In this document: positions 42,747-52,349 of the stretch, piece after piece
How the letters are laid out: each line of letters begins with the position of its first letter
Numbering within the stretch: position 1 is the first letter of the stretch
DNA from: DATHTS01 sp041940425
GTDB lineage: Bacteria; Acidobacteriota; Blastocatellia; Pyrinomonadales; Pyrinomonadaceae
Assembly: GCA_041940425.1 (NCBI GenBank)
Contig: JBGTSF010000010.1
Coordinates: 30,487 to 94,486, forward strand
Length of the DNA stretch: 64,000 nt
Direction of reading: 5' to 3'
Notes under the pieces: model-generated
What the model saw: the letters and a program-made list of their open reading frames with translations, nothing else
Databases searched by the model: none
What the model was told of the DNA's origin: nothing
Program-made: the position numbers and the translations under genes

Positions 42747-44366
42747 TTACACACCCGCCGCCGCCGGCGGTTCTGACTCTCCGACGCTCCATAAAATCCA
42801 GATCACCGCGGCGCACAGCACAAACAGAGGAATCGCCGAAGCGTTTTCGACAAATCCCATCCGTTCGAGCGTCACGAGCCAAGGCAGCCTGAAACCTTCG
42901 AGCGTGATGTGTTTGACCGATTCCAAAACGCCCAAGCCTTGCTCGACGTCCCGATACATCGCCAGACACCACGACCAGTAAAGCGCGAAGATCGAAACGA
43001 AGGCGGCGATGATTTTCGGCATTTTCAAAAGCACGTTCGCCGCGAGTAGAAACATAAACGGCACGACCGGAACGATGTGCCGCACGCCCGTATTAAACTG
43101 CATCCTGCCGTATTGATTCGCCGAACAAAAAATGAAAAAAAGACAGATAAATGAAACAACAAAAATCAATTCGCGGCGTTTTAAAAATCCGCTCTGTTTT
43201 CTCAGCAAAACCGGAAATGCGAACGCCAAGAACAAAAGCGGCGCGGACGTGAACAAGCCGTAACGAATCGAAAACGCGGTTTGAAAAAGCAGTTCGAGAC
43301 TCGGAAAAGCGAAACCGCGATAACCCATTTCGGTAAAATTAGCGGGCGGCATATAACTCTGCGCCGGCAAGATCGGATTGCCGAAACTCTGGTTTTGATA
43401 CGCCATCAAAACCAGAGCGCAAATCGAAACTCCGATCCCGAATTTCGCCAAATCCCAAACCTCGCGTTTTTCAAACGAAAGCCAGAGCGAAAGCGCGTAA
43501 CCGCTCAAAGCCGCGACCGCGACCAAGCCGCTGTAATCCAGAACGACCGTCCAGCCCGCGAACAATCCGGCGAGAAAATAAAACGGTTTCGCGCTTTTCT
43601 CTTTTTTCCAAGGTCGCCACAAAAGCGCGAAGGCGAAAAGGGCGAAATGCGCCACCAGAAGATTTTGATTAAGCTGTCCGGTGCGAAAAAAAACCGGCGT
43701 GGCGAAAGCGTAAAGCAAAGCTAAAAAAAGCGAAGCGCGTTTGTTTTCCGTCAGACTCGACAATATAAAAAATATGATGACCGCGCTCAGAGCCGACAGC
43801 GTCGCCATCACAAAAGTCTGCGTAACTGCCGCCGCCAGACCGAATTTTATGTCGAAGCCTTTCTCGCGCGCTTGCCTGTAAAATTCCCGCGACAACGGAT
43901 AGATCGTATCGTAGGTCGCGTTTTCGGTTTGCGGATTCGCTTCACGCGATTTCTGCACGCGTTCGATGATCCTGTCCGAAACGGGACGCGACAGAAAATA
44001 CGGAACCGCGCCCATCATTGACGCGCCCGGATTGTTGTTGATAAATGTTCCGCGACCTTCGAGCGAAAAAATGTCGGGATGAATTCCCGCGTATTCGGAA
44101 ACATCGAAACTGAAATTTTCCGCGAGACTAAGTGCCGGATAAATTTCTCTGACCGTATTCGTCGCAAAATGAAGCGAGAAAACGAGCCAGCACGTTAGAA
44201 ACAAACGAACCGCTATACCGCGGTTCGTCAAACTTCGGAAAGAAATGCTTCTTGGAAATTTTTTTAACGGGATTTTTCCGTTGTCGGAATTTTTTGCGGT
44301 CTCGATCTTCAAACTCGCGCTTCCGTTTCCGGCGTTAGTTTTTTCAAATGTTCGGCTTTTAATCAT
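42747..44366 (-). CDS. Multi-pass membrane protein, GT-C-like
   Basis: This is a ~539-residue membrane protein with about 10-12 hydrophobic segments after a basic N-terminus. An early periplasmic loop contains PDIFSLEGRGTFINNNPGAS. TFVMATLSALSAVIIFFILSS and SYMPPANFTEMGY follow, the latter in a later loop. It lacks a clear GT39 Asp-Glu motif, so the glycosyltransferase role is inferred from neighbours and topology. An in-frame GTG at 44390 is an alternative start; neither start has a good Shine-Dalgarno. The ATG of the next gene lies 14 bases after its stop. Confidence 0.6.
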   Translation of the reverse strand: MIKSRTFEKTNAGNGSASLKIETAKNSDNGKIPLKKFPRSISFRSLTNRGIAVRLFLTCWLVFSLHFATNTVREIYPALSLAENFSFDVSEYAGIHPDIFSLEGRGTFINNNPGASMMGAVPYFLSRPVSDRIIERVQKSREANPQTENATYDTIYPLSREFYRQAREKGFDIKFGLAAAVTQTFVMATLSALSAVIIFFILSSLTENKRASLFLALLYAFATPVFFRTGQLNQNLLVAHFALFAFALLWRPWKKEKSAKPFYFLAGLFAGWTVVLDYSGLVAVAALSGYALSLWLSFEKREVWDLAKFGIGVSICALVLMAYQNQSFGNPILPAQSYMPPANFTEMGYRGFAFPSLELLFQTAFSIRYGLFTSAPLLFLAFAFPVLLRKQSGFLKRRELIFVVSFICLFFIFCSANQYGRMQFNTGVRHIVPVVPFMFLLAANVLLKMPKIIAAFVSIFALYWSWCLAMYRDVEQGLGVLESVKHITLEGFRLPWLVTLERMGFVENASAIPLFVLCAAVIWILWSVGESEPPAAAGV

Positions 44367-44473
44367 TTTCAATAAAGGCGGAGAAGGCACGCGCGGTTTT
44401 CAAAGAGTGAATGTAAAAATCGTTTATGAATAGTTTCTCCGCATTTATTAACTAAAATAAAACTTCTCGAATT

Positions 44474-45442
44474 CTATAAATGGTCGGGACTGATCTGAAT
44501 TTGCAGTGCGTCCTGAGCAGCAGCCTTTCCGGTTACATACCCGACGAACTCCCCGCTAGCCCAGATCGTCTGAAGCAAAAATATAACGGGAAGCGCGGAA
44601 AATAATTTGCCCAAGAAACGGCGTTTCATTACCCCTCTCGAAACGATCCGCGCGGTCAGCAGAAACGGCAGTAAAAACGAAAAAGCAGCGTAGACAAAAC
44701 GCTTCGCAAAGGAAATTTCCGCCGCCCGCGTTCCGGCAAATGATCGTCCCCAGACATACCGCTCGCGCAGTGCCGGAAAAAACCGCAGCGTCCGGCGCGT
44801 TTGATACACGACCATTCCGGGTTCGAGGCGGAGAATTTTTCCGTCGCGGCTGAGCTGCCAGTTCACCGAAGTTTCGTGAAAAGCGTCGAACCATAAATTT
44901 TTCACGCTCCAGAGCGCGTCGCGTTTGTATGAAACATTGCTGTCGCTTAAGAATTCGACCGCTTCGCTCGGAACGGGATTCTGGTAACGTCCGAAATCGC
45001 AGTAGTAAATCGCCCAATTAAGCACTTTATCCACGCCGTTTTCGACCGCGCCGCCGACCGCGTCCGCGTCCGTTTCGCGGTGCGCGGCGAGCATCGCCTT
45101 GCACCAGCCGGGCGAAGGCGTGCCGTGATCTTCAAGAAGCGCGACAACCGGCGCGGTCGCCTGACGCAAACCGACCGAACGCAAAATGTCGTGATGTTCG
45201 CGGCTCGTTTCGCCGAATTCTTCGGCTTTGACAAACTGCCGCGCGTCAATAAAATTCGCCCAGGCGAATTTTTCTTTCAGTTTTTCGACATCTTTGACAC
45301 GCGAATCAAACGGCACGATACATTCTAAACCCATACCTTCCGCGCCTTCGATCAGTGCTTCGAGACAGGTTTCCAAAGCCGTTCGACCGCCTTCGATGAT
45401 GGCGACGACGACCGATAATTCCGGTTTATGTTTTGAATTCAT
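44474..45442 (-). CDS. Glycosyltransferase family 2 (first of a tandem pair)
   Basis: The 322-residue GT2 starts with LSVVVAIIEGGRTALETCLE. The donor-site motif reads ALLEDHGTPSPGW, with EDH in place of DxD. A GRYQNPVPSEAVEFLSDSN segment and NVSYKRDALW follow, and two hydrophobic segments lie near the C-terminus. It shares the motif order and the WAIYYCDF/WAVYFTEY block with the adjacent gene at 45445-46341, so the two look like a duplication. It is likely an exopolysaccharide glycosyltransferase; specificity is unknown. Confidence 0.78.
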   Translation of the reverse strand: MNSKHKPELSVVVAIIEGGRTALETCLEALIEGAEGMGLECIVPFDSRVKDVEKLKEKFAWANFIDARQFVKAEEFGETSREHHDILRSVGLRQATAPVVALLEDHGTPSPGWCKAMLAAHRETDADAVGGAVENGVDKVLNWAIYYCDFGRYQNPVPSEAVEFLSDSNVSYKRDALWSVKNLWFDAFHETSVNWQLSRDGKILRLEPGMVVYQTRRTLRFFPALRERYVWGRSFAGTRAAEISFAKRFVYAAFSFLLPFLLTARIVSRGVMKRRFLGKLFSALPVIFLLQTIWASGEFVGYVTGKAAAQDALQIQISPDHL

Positions 45443-45444
45443 TC

Positions 45445-46341
45445 TTATTCGATTTTTGAAAGGCTGTCGCCTCGTCCGGCGAGAAATCCGACGGCTTCGC
45501 CCGCGACATAGGTTGCGGTGATCGGAATCATATGCGGCGTTACCTGTAAAAATTTTCCGACGTGCTGTTTTTTAGAAAAAACCCGCGCGGCGGTTCGCGC
45601 CCACAAAAGCGGAATCAGAAGCGGCGCGAGAAAAAGATACATCGCGCGAAAGGCTTTCGACATATTTTCGCGGCGCGTTCCGGCAAACGCCCGGCTGAAC
45701 AGAAAACGCTGGTGCAGGTAATAAAAAAGCCCGAATGGTCCCGTGTGATAGACGACCAGATCGGGTTCGTTGATAAACTCCTCGCCCGCTTCTTTTAATT
45801 TGTGATTGAGTCCGGCTTCCCAGTAGCCGCTTCCGCTCGGCGGCAGATATTTCAAAAGCAGGTCGCGCCGGTAAACGCAGTTCGCCGCGCACACGTCAGT
45901 CGCCGCGCCTCTCTCGGCTGGCGGCATATAAGAATTGTATTCGGTAAAATAAACCGCCCAATCCATCAGCCGTTCGTAATTCGCGTCTTCGACTACGCCG
46001 CCGACCGCCGCGACCGGCTCTTTGATGATATTTAAAATCGTTTTTACCCAATCTTCACGCGCGGTGCAGTGTTCTTCGATGATCGCCACATAATCCGCCC
46101 GCGCCTGTTCGATCCCATACCGTCGCAAATCCGGCACGCTCTCGCCCGCCGGACGGCGCAAAACTTTTGTCCAGGGAAAATTGTGTTCGATACTTTTAGC
46201 TATTTCCCCGCCCGCGCGGTCAATGACGATACATTCGATATTTGCTTTTTCGACCTGCTCTTCGAGCGATCCGAGACAGCGGTTAATGAACGGAGAACCG
46301 ACGCACGATGCGACGATGATTGACAGTTTCGGTTTCGGCAT
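45445..46341 (-). CDS. Glycosyltransferase family 2 (second of a tandem pair)
   Basis: The 298-residue GT2 starts with LSIIVASCVGSPFINRCLGS and has IIEEHCTAREDW as its EEH-type donor-site motif. WAVYFTEYNSYMPPAERGA and NCVYRRDLLLKYLP follow, parallel to the downstream paralogue. Only 2 bases separate the two genes. It is the first gene of the long - strand block, so its upstream region (46342-47092) probably holds the promoter. Confidence 0.78.
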   Translation of the reverse strand: MPKPKLSIIVASCVGSPFINRCLGSLEEQVEKANIECIVIDRAGGEIAKSIEHNFPWTKVLRRPAGESVPDLRRYGIEQARADYVAIIEEHCTAREDWVKTILNIIKEPVAAVGGVVEDANYERLMDWAVYFTEYNSYMPPAERGAATDVCAANCVYRRDLLLKYLPPSGSGYWEAGLNHKLKEAGEEFINEPDLVVYHTGPFGLFYYLHQRFLFSRAFAGTRRENMSKAFRAMYLFLAPLLIPLLWARTAARVFSKKQHVGKFLQVTPHMIPITATYVAGEAVGFLAGRGDSLSKIE

Positions 46342-46414
46342 CTTGTTTTCTGTTTTGAGTTATGCTTTTTCGAAAAATCGCTTTTATCCGATTTTCAAAC
46401 GCAAATTAACGGCG

Positions 46415-46438
46415 GCAGTCAAAAAAGTTTTTGACTGC
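46415..46438. promoter_or_regulatory. Perfect 11+11 palindrome, 2-base centre
   Basis: GCAGTCAAAAA and TTTTTGACTGC flank a central AG. The two-base centre fits a DNA operator for a dimeric protein better than an RNA hairpin. It lies about 75 bases upstream of the - strand operon start. Confidence 0.45.
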
Positions 46439-46876
46439 AAGACCCGCACAGGGAAGCCGCTTTGAGCGGCGACAAAGTTTTTCACCTTTTGATAGTTCGG
46501 CTTGTCAATAAATACTATTTGGACGGCGGCTCTTCGGGCATCAGAGAAAACGACTATTTTATTAGGCTGTTTGTTACATTGAAAAACCCGAAACGCTCAG
46601 GCTTTCCGAAATCACCTTCTTTTTTTATTCAAAAAATCAGTTTGATCCCGTATCCGTTCGACTTTCTCAATCATAACCGCTTACCGAACCGGATTTATTC
46701 ATCCGCTAAAACAGTTCCGGTTTCCGATATTTGTCAGGTTTTCCGATTTCCCGTTTAACACAAAACTCCCAAAGAAAACAGTCGGTTTTTCCGATGCGGG
46801 TAAAGCTCTTTCGCCGTTATATTTTCGATACGATTCGAAATACTTTGTTCAAAAGCATTTTGTAATTTATCCGGCG

Positions 46877-46896
46877 TTCGACCGTTGGCGGTCGAA
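46877..46896. promoter_or_regulatory. Perfect 8-bp hairpin
   Basis: TTCGACCG and CGGTCGAA pair around TTGG, followed by AAAT. It is about 200 bases upstream of the + strand gene at 47093. Its role is unknown. Confidence 0.35.
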
Positions 46897-47092
46897 AAAT
46901 GCGGACGGGTAAATGATTTATATTTTTAAATTGCGGAAAACGTAGGAAATCCAATTTGTAAAGATATTTTTTGCCGCGGCGAGCGGCTTCCCCGCGTGGG
47001 TTTTGGTGAATAAACCGCCGGTTTTTCTGCGCCTTTTATTCGTTCAAGGCAAGTAAATTCAAGCCTGACGCAGTACAAAAAAACATACAAAA

Positions 47093-47485
47093 ATGAAAGC
47101 AATCGAATTTGAGGAAACGGAAAACAAAGACTCCTCGAAAACGGATTATGTTTTGATCCAGTCGCTGACCCGTTTGGACAAAACCGCGCTCGGCGTTTCG
47201 CTCGGCGCGCTGTTCGGTCTGGCGATCTTTTTCGCCACGAATTTTTTGATTCTCAAAGGCGGCGAAGAGGTCGGTCGAACTCTCATCCTGCTCGGACAGT
47301 ATTTCGAAGGCTTCGACATTTCCTTTACAGGCAGTCTGGTCGGTTTCTTCTACGGTTTTATTTCGGGTTTCATACTCGGCTGGCTGATCGCTTTTTTGCG
47401 CAATTCGATCATCTGGCTTTACATCGCCTTTCTCAGATTCAAGGGAAATATGTCAACTATGAACGATTTTATTGACAATCCATAG
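47093..47485 (+). CDS. Small membrane protein (paralogue of 49011-49379)
   Basis: The 130-residue protein has a polar ~30-residue N-terminus and two or three hydrophobic segments (about residues 33-55 and 76-105). Conserved blocks are FFATNFLILKGG, VGRTLILLGQYFEGFDISF and GSLVGFFYGFISGF. The same blocks occur in order in the gene at 49011-49379. Proteins of this size and topology are often auto-annotated as holin-like, but there is no phage context here. The gene lies 18 bases upstream of the FAD oxidoreductase gene, suggesting a functional partner. Function is unknown. Confidence 0.75.
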   Translation: MKAIEFEETENKDSSKTDYVLIQSLTRLDKTALGVSLGALFGLAIFFATNFLILKGGEEVGRTLILLGQYFEGFDISFTGSLVGFFYGFISGFILGWLIAFLRNSIIWLYIAFLRFKGNMSTMNDFIDNP

Positions 47486-47503
47486 ATTCATTACAAAACT
47501 ACC

Positions 47504-49006
<1,503 letters not shown>

Positions 49007-49010
49007 AAAT

Positions 49011-49379
49011 ATGACGATCAACGAAAATACAAACGATTTTTTTTCGCAAAAATTAAATATGAAAAATCGCGGAAACGATCCCGAAGAAAAAATTCTGAAA
49101 GACGCCGTGGCGCGTCTGAACGGGCATATCCTGGGTTTTGTCATCGGCGTGATCGCCGCGCTCGGAATTTTTATCGCGACAAACTGGCTCGTCCTAAAAG
49201 GCGGCAAAGTCGTCGGACCGCATCTCAGCCTGCTCGGTCAGTTTTTTATCGGCTACGAGGTAACTTTTATCGGCAGTCTGATCGGCGCGGCATACGGTTT
49301 TGTTGTCGGCTATCTGAGCGGCTTGATCATCGGCTGGATTTACAACGCCGTCGTGTGGATGAAAAATCCTGAAAAATAG
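49011..49379 (+). CDS. Small membrane protein (paralogue of 47093-47485)
   Basis: The 122-residue protein has a charged N-terminus of ~35 residues and two or three hydrophobic segments. FIATNWLVLKGG, VGPHLSLLGQFFIGYEVTF and GSLIGAAYGFVVGYLSG match the gene at 47093-47485 block by block. It starts 4 bases after the oxidoreductase stop. The conserved Lys-Gly-Gly and Gly-Gln residues suggest a specific fold rather than a generic anchor. Function is unknown. Confidence 0.75.
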   Translation: MTINENTNDFFSQKLNMKNRGNDPEEKILKDAVARLNGHILGFVIGVIAALGIFIATNWLVLKGGKVVGPHLSLLGQFFIGYEVTFIGSLIGAAYGFVVGYLSGLIIGWIYNAVVWMKNPEK

Positions 49380-49411
49380 GACATTTTTTCACCGTCAAAA
49401 AACGTGAAGGC

Positions 49412-51121
49412 ATGTCTAAATCTTTATTTATTTTCTGTCAAAACCTCATGAAAAATTTAAATAATGCTACAACTGACAGAAAAACCGGTAAACCCGTAAT
49501 AATTGAAAAAAAAGTATTTGCGACAAAAGATTATCTGTTTTTCTCGCTTTTGACGATAGTCGGCTACACAGCGATCATATATTTTTTACTGCCGTGGTTT
49601 AGCACGAAAGACAGAGCTGTATATCCCATCGCGTTTTGGCTTTTAACTTTTGTTTTTTTCGGTAAATTATTTGTCAGCCAACTCCGCTGGTGGCTTTTGC
49701 CGTTTATGAAAAAACCCTTGCCGATACGACCGAAAATCGGTTGGCGCGTCGGTGCGGTAACGACATTCGTTCCGGGCGCGGAGTCGCTGCAGATGCTCGA
49801 AGAAACGCTCAGGGCGATGATTGCAATGGATTATCCGCATGAAACCTGGGTTTTGGACGAGGGCGATAATCCGGCAGTTAAAGACTTATGCAAAAATCTC
49901 GGAGCGTATCATTTCAGCCGGAAAGATCGCCCTGAATATCAAACGGAAAGCGGGACTTTTGAGGCTCGGACAAAACACGGCAATTACAACAGTTGGCTGT
50001 ATGAGATCGGTTTTGAAAGATACGACATTATCGCGGCTTTTGACCCGGATCATATACCGGAAAAAAATTTTATCACCGAATCTCTCGGTTATTTTAACGA
50101 TCCAAAGGTCGGTTACGTTCAGGCGGCGCAGGTATATTACAACCAGAAAGCGAGTTTTATCGCGCGCGGCGCAGCCGAAGAAACTTATGCATATTATTCT
50201 TCGACCCAGATGTTCTGTTACGCGATGGGCTACCCGATCGTGACGGGCTGTCATACGACGCACCGCGTTTCATCTTTGCGCGAGGCAGGCGGTTTTGCCG
50301 CTCACGATGCGGATGATTTGCTGATCACACTGCTTTACCGCACGTCAGGCTGGAAAGGCGTTTATATCCCGAAAATACTCGCCCGCGGCTTGACTCCGGT
50401 TGATTGGAACAGTTATCTCGGACAGCAGTTTCGCTGGGCGCGTTCGGTTCTTGACATCAAATTTCGAATACATCCGAAAATGCTCGGAAAACTTCAATTC
50501 AAGGAAACGGTCGTTAGTCTTCTGCACGGTTATTATTACCTGCAGGGCGCGACAACCTTAATCTTGCTATTACTTCTCGCATATCTGCTGGCGACCGCCT
50601 CGATACCGAAAGTCGTCGAGTTGTTTTTCTCCTTGAACTTTTTCGTGCTTTTTGCAGTTATGATGATTTGCGAGTTTTACCGGCAGAGTTTTTATATAGA
50701 TCGAAAGAATGAGTGGGGGCTTCATTGGCGCACATTACTGCTTCAATTTGCAAAATATCCATATCTGATCTCGGCTTTATTTTGTGTCATCTTGAATCGC
50801 CGTGCCGGATACAGCCTGACTAGTAAAACCAGAATAAAAAAAACATCGAGATCCCTGCGACCATTTTTGCCGCATCTGATCGTGGCGGCGATTATCTGCG
50901 CGTCATGGATTTTCGGAATCATCATAAATGGAAATCTGCCGCCCAAACTGCACCTAGCCGCATTTGCCGCTCTTTCCGGCACGCTCATGCTGGTTGGTAC
51001 GGGATATATGGAATTTCCCGCGCCCTTTGATCCGAAGCTGATTCCACCGTCTGAAAAAAGAACTTTGCCCGAACCGGCGTTCGCGGGTGCAAATAAAAGA
51101 TCATTCAATCTCAATTTCTAA
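49412..51121 (+). CDS. Cellulose synthase-like processive glycosyltransferase (GT2)
   Basis: The 569-residue protein has two N-terminal membrane helices (about residues 40-85) and a GT2 catalytic domain with all four processive motifs: WVLDEGDNPAV, AFDPDHIPEKNF, AHDADDLLITLL and QQFRWARS. Four or more C-terminal helices follow. This layout matches BcsA/hyaluronan-synthase-like enzymes that polymerise and translocate a glucan-type polymer. No PilZ domain is present, and no bcsB, bcsC or bcsZ gene is near. An alternative start lies at the Met in NLMKNLNN, 12 codons later. The polymer is unknown. Confidence 0.85.
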   Translation: MSKSLFIFCQNLMKNLNNATTDRKTGKPVIIEKKVFATKDYLFFSLLTIVGYTAIIYFLLPWFSTKDRAVYPIAFWLLTFVFFGKLFVSQLRWWLLPFMKKPLPIRPKIGWRVGAVTTFVPGAESLQMLEETLRAMIAMDYPHETWVLDEGDNPAVKDLCKNLGAYHFSRKDRPEYQTESGTFEARTKHGNYNSWLYEIGFERYDIIAAFDPDHIPEKNFITESLGYFNDPKVGYVQAAQVYYNQKASFIARGAAEETYAYYSSTQMFCYAMGYPIVTGCHTTHRVSSLREAGGFAAHDADDLLITLLYRTSGWKGVYIPKILARGLTPVDWNSYLGQQFRWARSVLDIKFRIHPKMLGKLQFKETVVSLLHGYYYLQGATTLILLLLLAYLLATASIPKVVELFFSLNFFVLFAVMMICEFYRQSFYIDRKNEWGLHWRTLLLQFAKYPYLISALFCVILNRRAGYSLTSKTRIKKTSRSLRPFLPHLIVAAIICASWIFGIIINGNLPPKLHLAAFAALSGTLMLVGTGYMEFPAPFDPKLIPPSEKRTLPEPAFAGANKRSFNLNF

Positions 51122-51124
51122 ATT

Positions 51125-52345
51125 ATGCGAATCGGAATAGATGCAAGCTGCTGGGGCAACAAGCGCGGTTTCGGGCGTTTTACGCGCGAGCTTCTGGAAG
51201 CGGTTCTCGAAGTTGACGGCGCGAACGAGTATTTGTTTTTTATTGATTCGAACACGGCGGAAGAAATCACAGACAGAAAAACGCCGCTGCCGGAACAGGC
51301 GCAAACCGTTATTGCAAAAACCGGAGCTTCGCAGCTCAAAGCGGCTTCGGCGGACGGCAGACGTTCCGTCAAAGACCTGTGGGCGATGAGCCGCGCGGTC
51401 GGCAAACATAAGCTCGACGTTTTATTTTTTCCGGCGGTTTATTCTTATTTTCCGGTTTTTAATCGAACTAAAATTATCGTTACCTTGCACGACGTAATTG
51501 CCGATCATAATCCGAAACTGATCTTTCCGAACCGGAAATCGAAGTTTTTCTGGAAGCTGAAACAAAACATCGCCGTCCGGCAAGCCGACCTTATTTTAAC
51601 GGTTTCCGATTATTCGAAACGGCAGATCGCCGATTTCTTTAAACTCCCGGATTCGCGCCTGCGCGTCATCAACGAAGCGGCGCGTCCGGTTTTCAAAGTT
51701 TTACGGCGCGATGAAAAATTTTATAAATCGCTCGAAAAATACGGCATAAAGAAAAATGAAAATTTTCTGCTCGCGGTCGGCGGCATCAGCCCGCATAAAA
51801 ATCTCGACGGTCTGGTTTCGGCTTTTGAAAAACTCGCCGCAAAACATTCGGAATTAAAACTCGTTCTGGTCGGCGATTACAAAGACGACCCGTTTTTCTC
51901 GGCTTACCCGTCGCTCAAAAAACAGATCGCCGGAGCGAACTTAACGGAAAAAGTTATTTTCACGGGCTTTGTTTCGGACGAAGATTTGGCTGCGCTTTAC
52001 AATGCGGCGACGCTGCTCGTTTTTCCCTCTTTTGAAGAAGGCTTCGGACTTCCGGCAATGGAAGCGATGGCGTGCGGAACGCCGGTCGCGGCGAGCAATT
52101 CGAGTTCCCTGCCCGAAGTTTTGGGCGAAGCGGGAAGATTTTTCGATCCGCGAAACGCGGAAAATATGAACGGCGTCATCAACGAAATTTTGAGCGACGA
52201 CGAAACTTTGAAGCAAATGAAAACAAGCGGCTTAAACCGCGCGCAAAAATTTACATGGCAAAAAGCCGCCCGCGATACGGTTGCGATTTTCGAAGAATTC
52301 GCCGCCGAAGAATCGAAAGAAATTTTGCTCGAAACAAATTTATAA
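51125..52345 (+). CDS. Glycosyltransferase family 4
   Basis: The 406-residue GT-B enzyme has the N-terminal GIDASCWGNKRGFGRFTREL glycine-rich loop and a VTLHDVIADHNP strand. The donor domain starts near LAVGGISPHKNLDGLV, and PSFEEGFGLPAMEAMACG contains the E-x7-E pair (about residues 304-312). It resembles mannosyl- and rhamnosyl-type GT4 enzymes. It starts 3 bases after the upstream stop, and the next gene's ATG lies 4 bases after its own stop. Confidence 0.88.
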   Translation: MRIGIDASCWGNKRGFGRFTRELLEAVLEVDGANEYLFFIDSNTAEEITDRKTPLPEQAQTVIAKTGASQLKAASADGRRSVKDLWAMSRAVGKHKLDVLFFPAVYSYFPVFNRTKIIVTLHDVIADHNPKLIFPNRKSKFFWKLKQNIAVRQADLILTVSDYSKRQIADFFKLPDSRLRVINEAARPVFKVLRRDEKFYKSLEKYGIKKNENFLLAVGGISPHKNLDGLVSAFEKLAAKHSELKLVLVGDYKDDPFFSAYPSLKKQIAGANLTEKVIFTGFVSDEDLAALYNAATLLVFPSFEEGFGLPAMEAMACGTPVAASNSSSLPEVLGEAGRFFDPRNAENMNGVINEILSDDETLKQMKTSGLNRAQKFTWQKAARDTVAIFEEFAAEESKEILLETNL

Positions 52346-52349
52346 ACCA

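Larger units (their letters stand above)
46342..47092. other. 751-base divergent non-coding region
   Basis: This is the largest gene-free stretch, lying between the - strand block and the + strand block. It holds a 24-base palindrome (46415-46438), a c-di-GMP-riboswitch-like stretch (46441-46480) and an 8+8 hairpin with a TTGG loop (46877-46896). A 98-codon frame at 46462 begins with TTG inside these structures and looks spurious. No convincing sigma70 promoter was located for either side. Confidence 0.6.

Noticed and set aside
42733..42972. 80-codon N-terminal extension of the GT-C gene at 40930-42732
   Set aside because: Overlaps the upstream gene and reads as Arg/Gly-rich sequence unlike a membrane protein N-terminus.
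46462..46758. 98-codon + strand open frame in the large intergenic region
   Set aside because: Starts with TTG inside a hairpin, has no Shine-Dalgarno, and its composition is unlike the neighbouring proteins.
47093..47485. Phage holin
   Set aside because: Size and topology fit, but there are no lysis or phage genes nearby and a paralogue lies two genes downstream in a glycan operon.
49412..51121. Cellulose synthase BcsA
   Set aside because: Has the D,D,D,QxxRW motifs but no PilZ domain and no other bcs genes nearby, so the polymer cannot be called cellulose.
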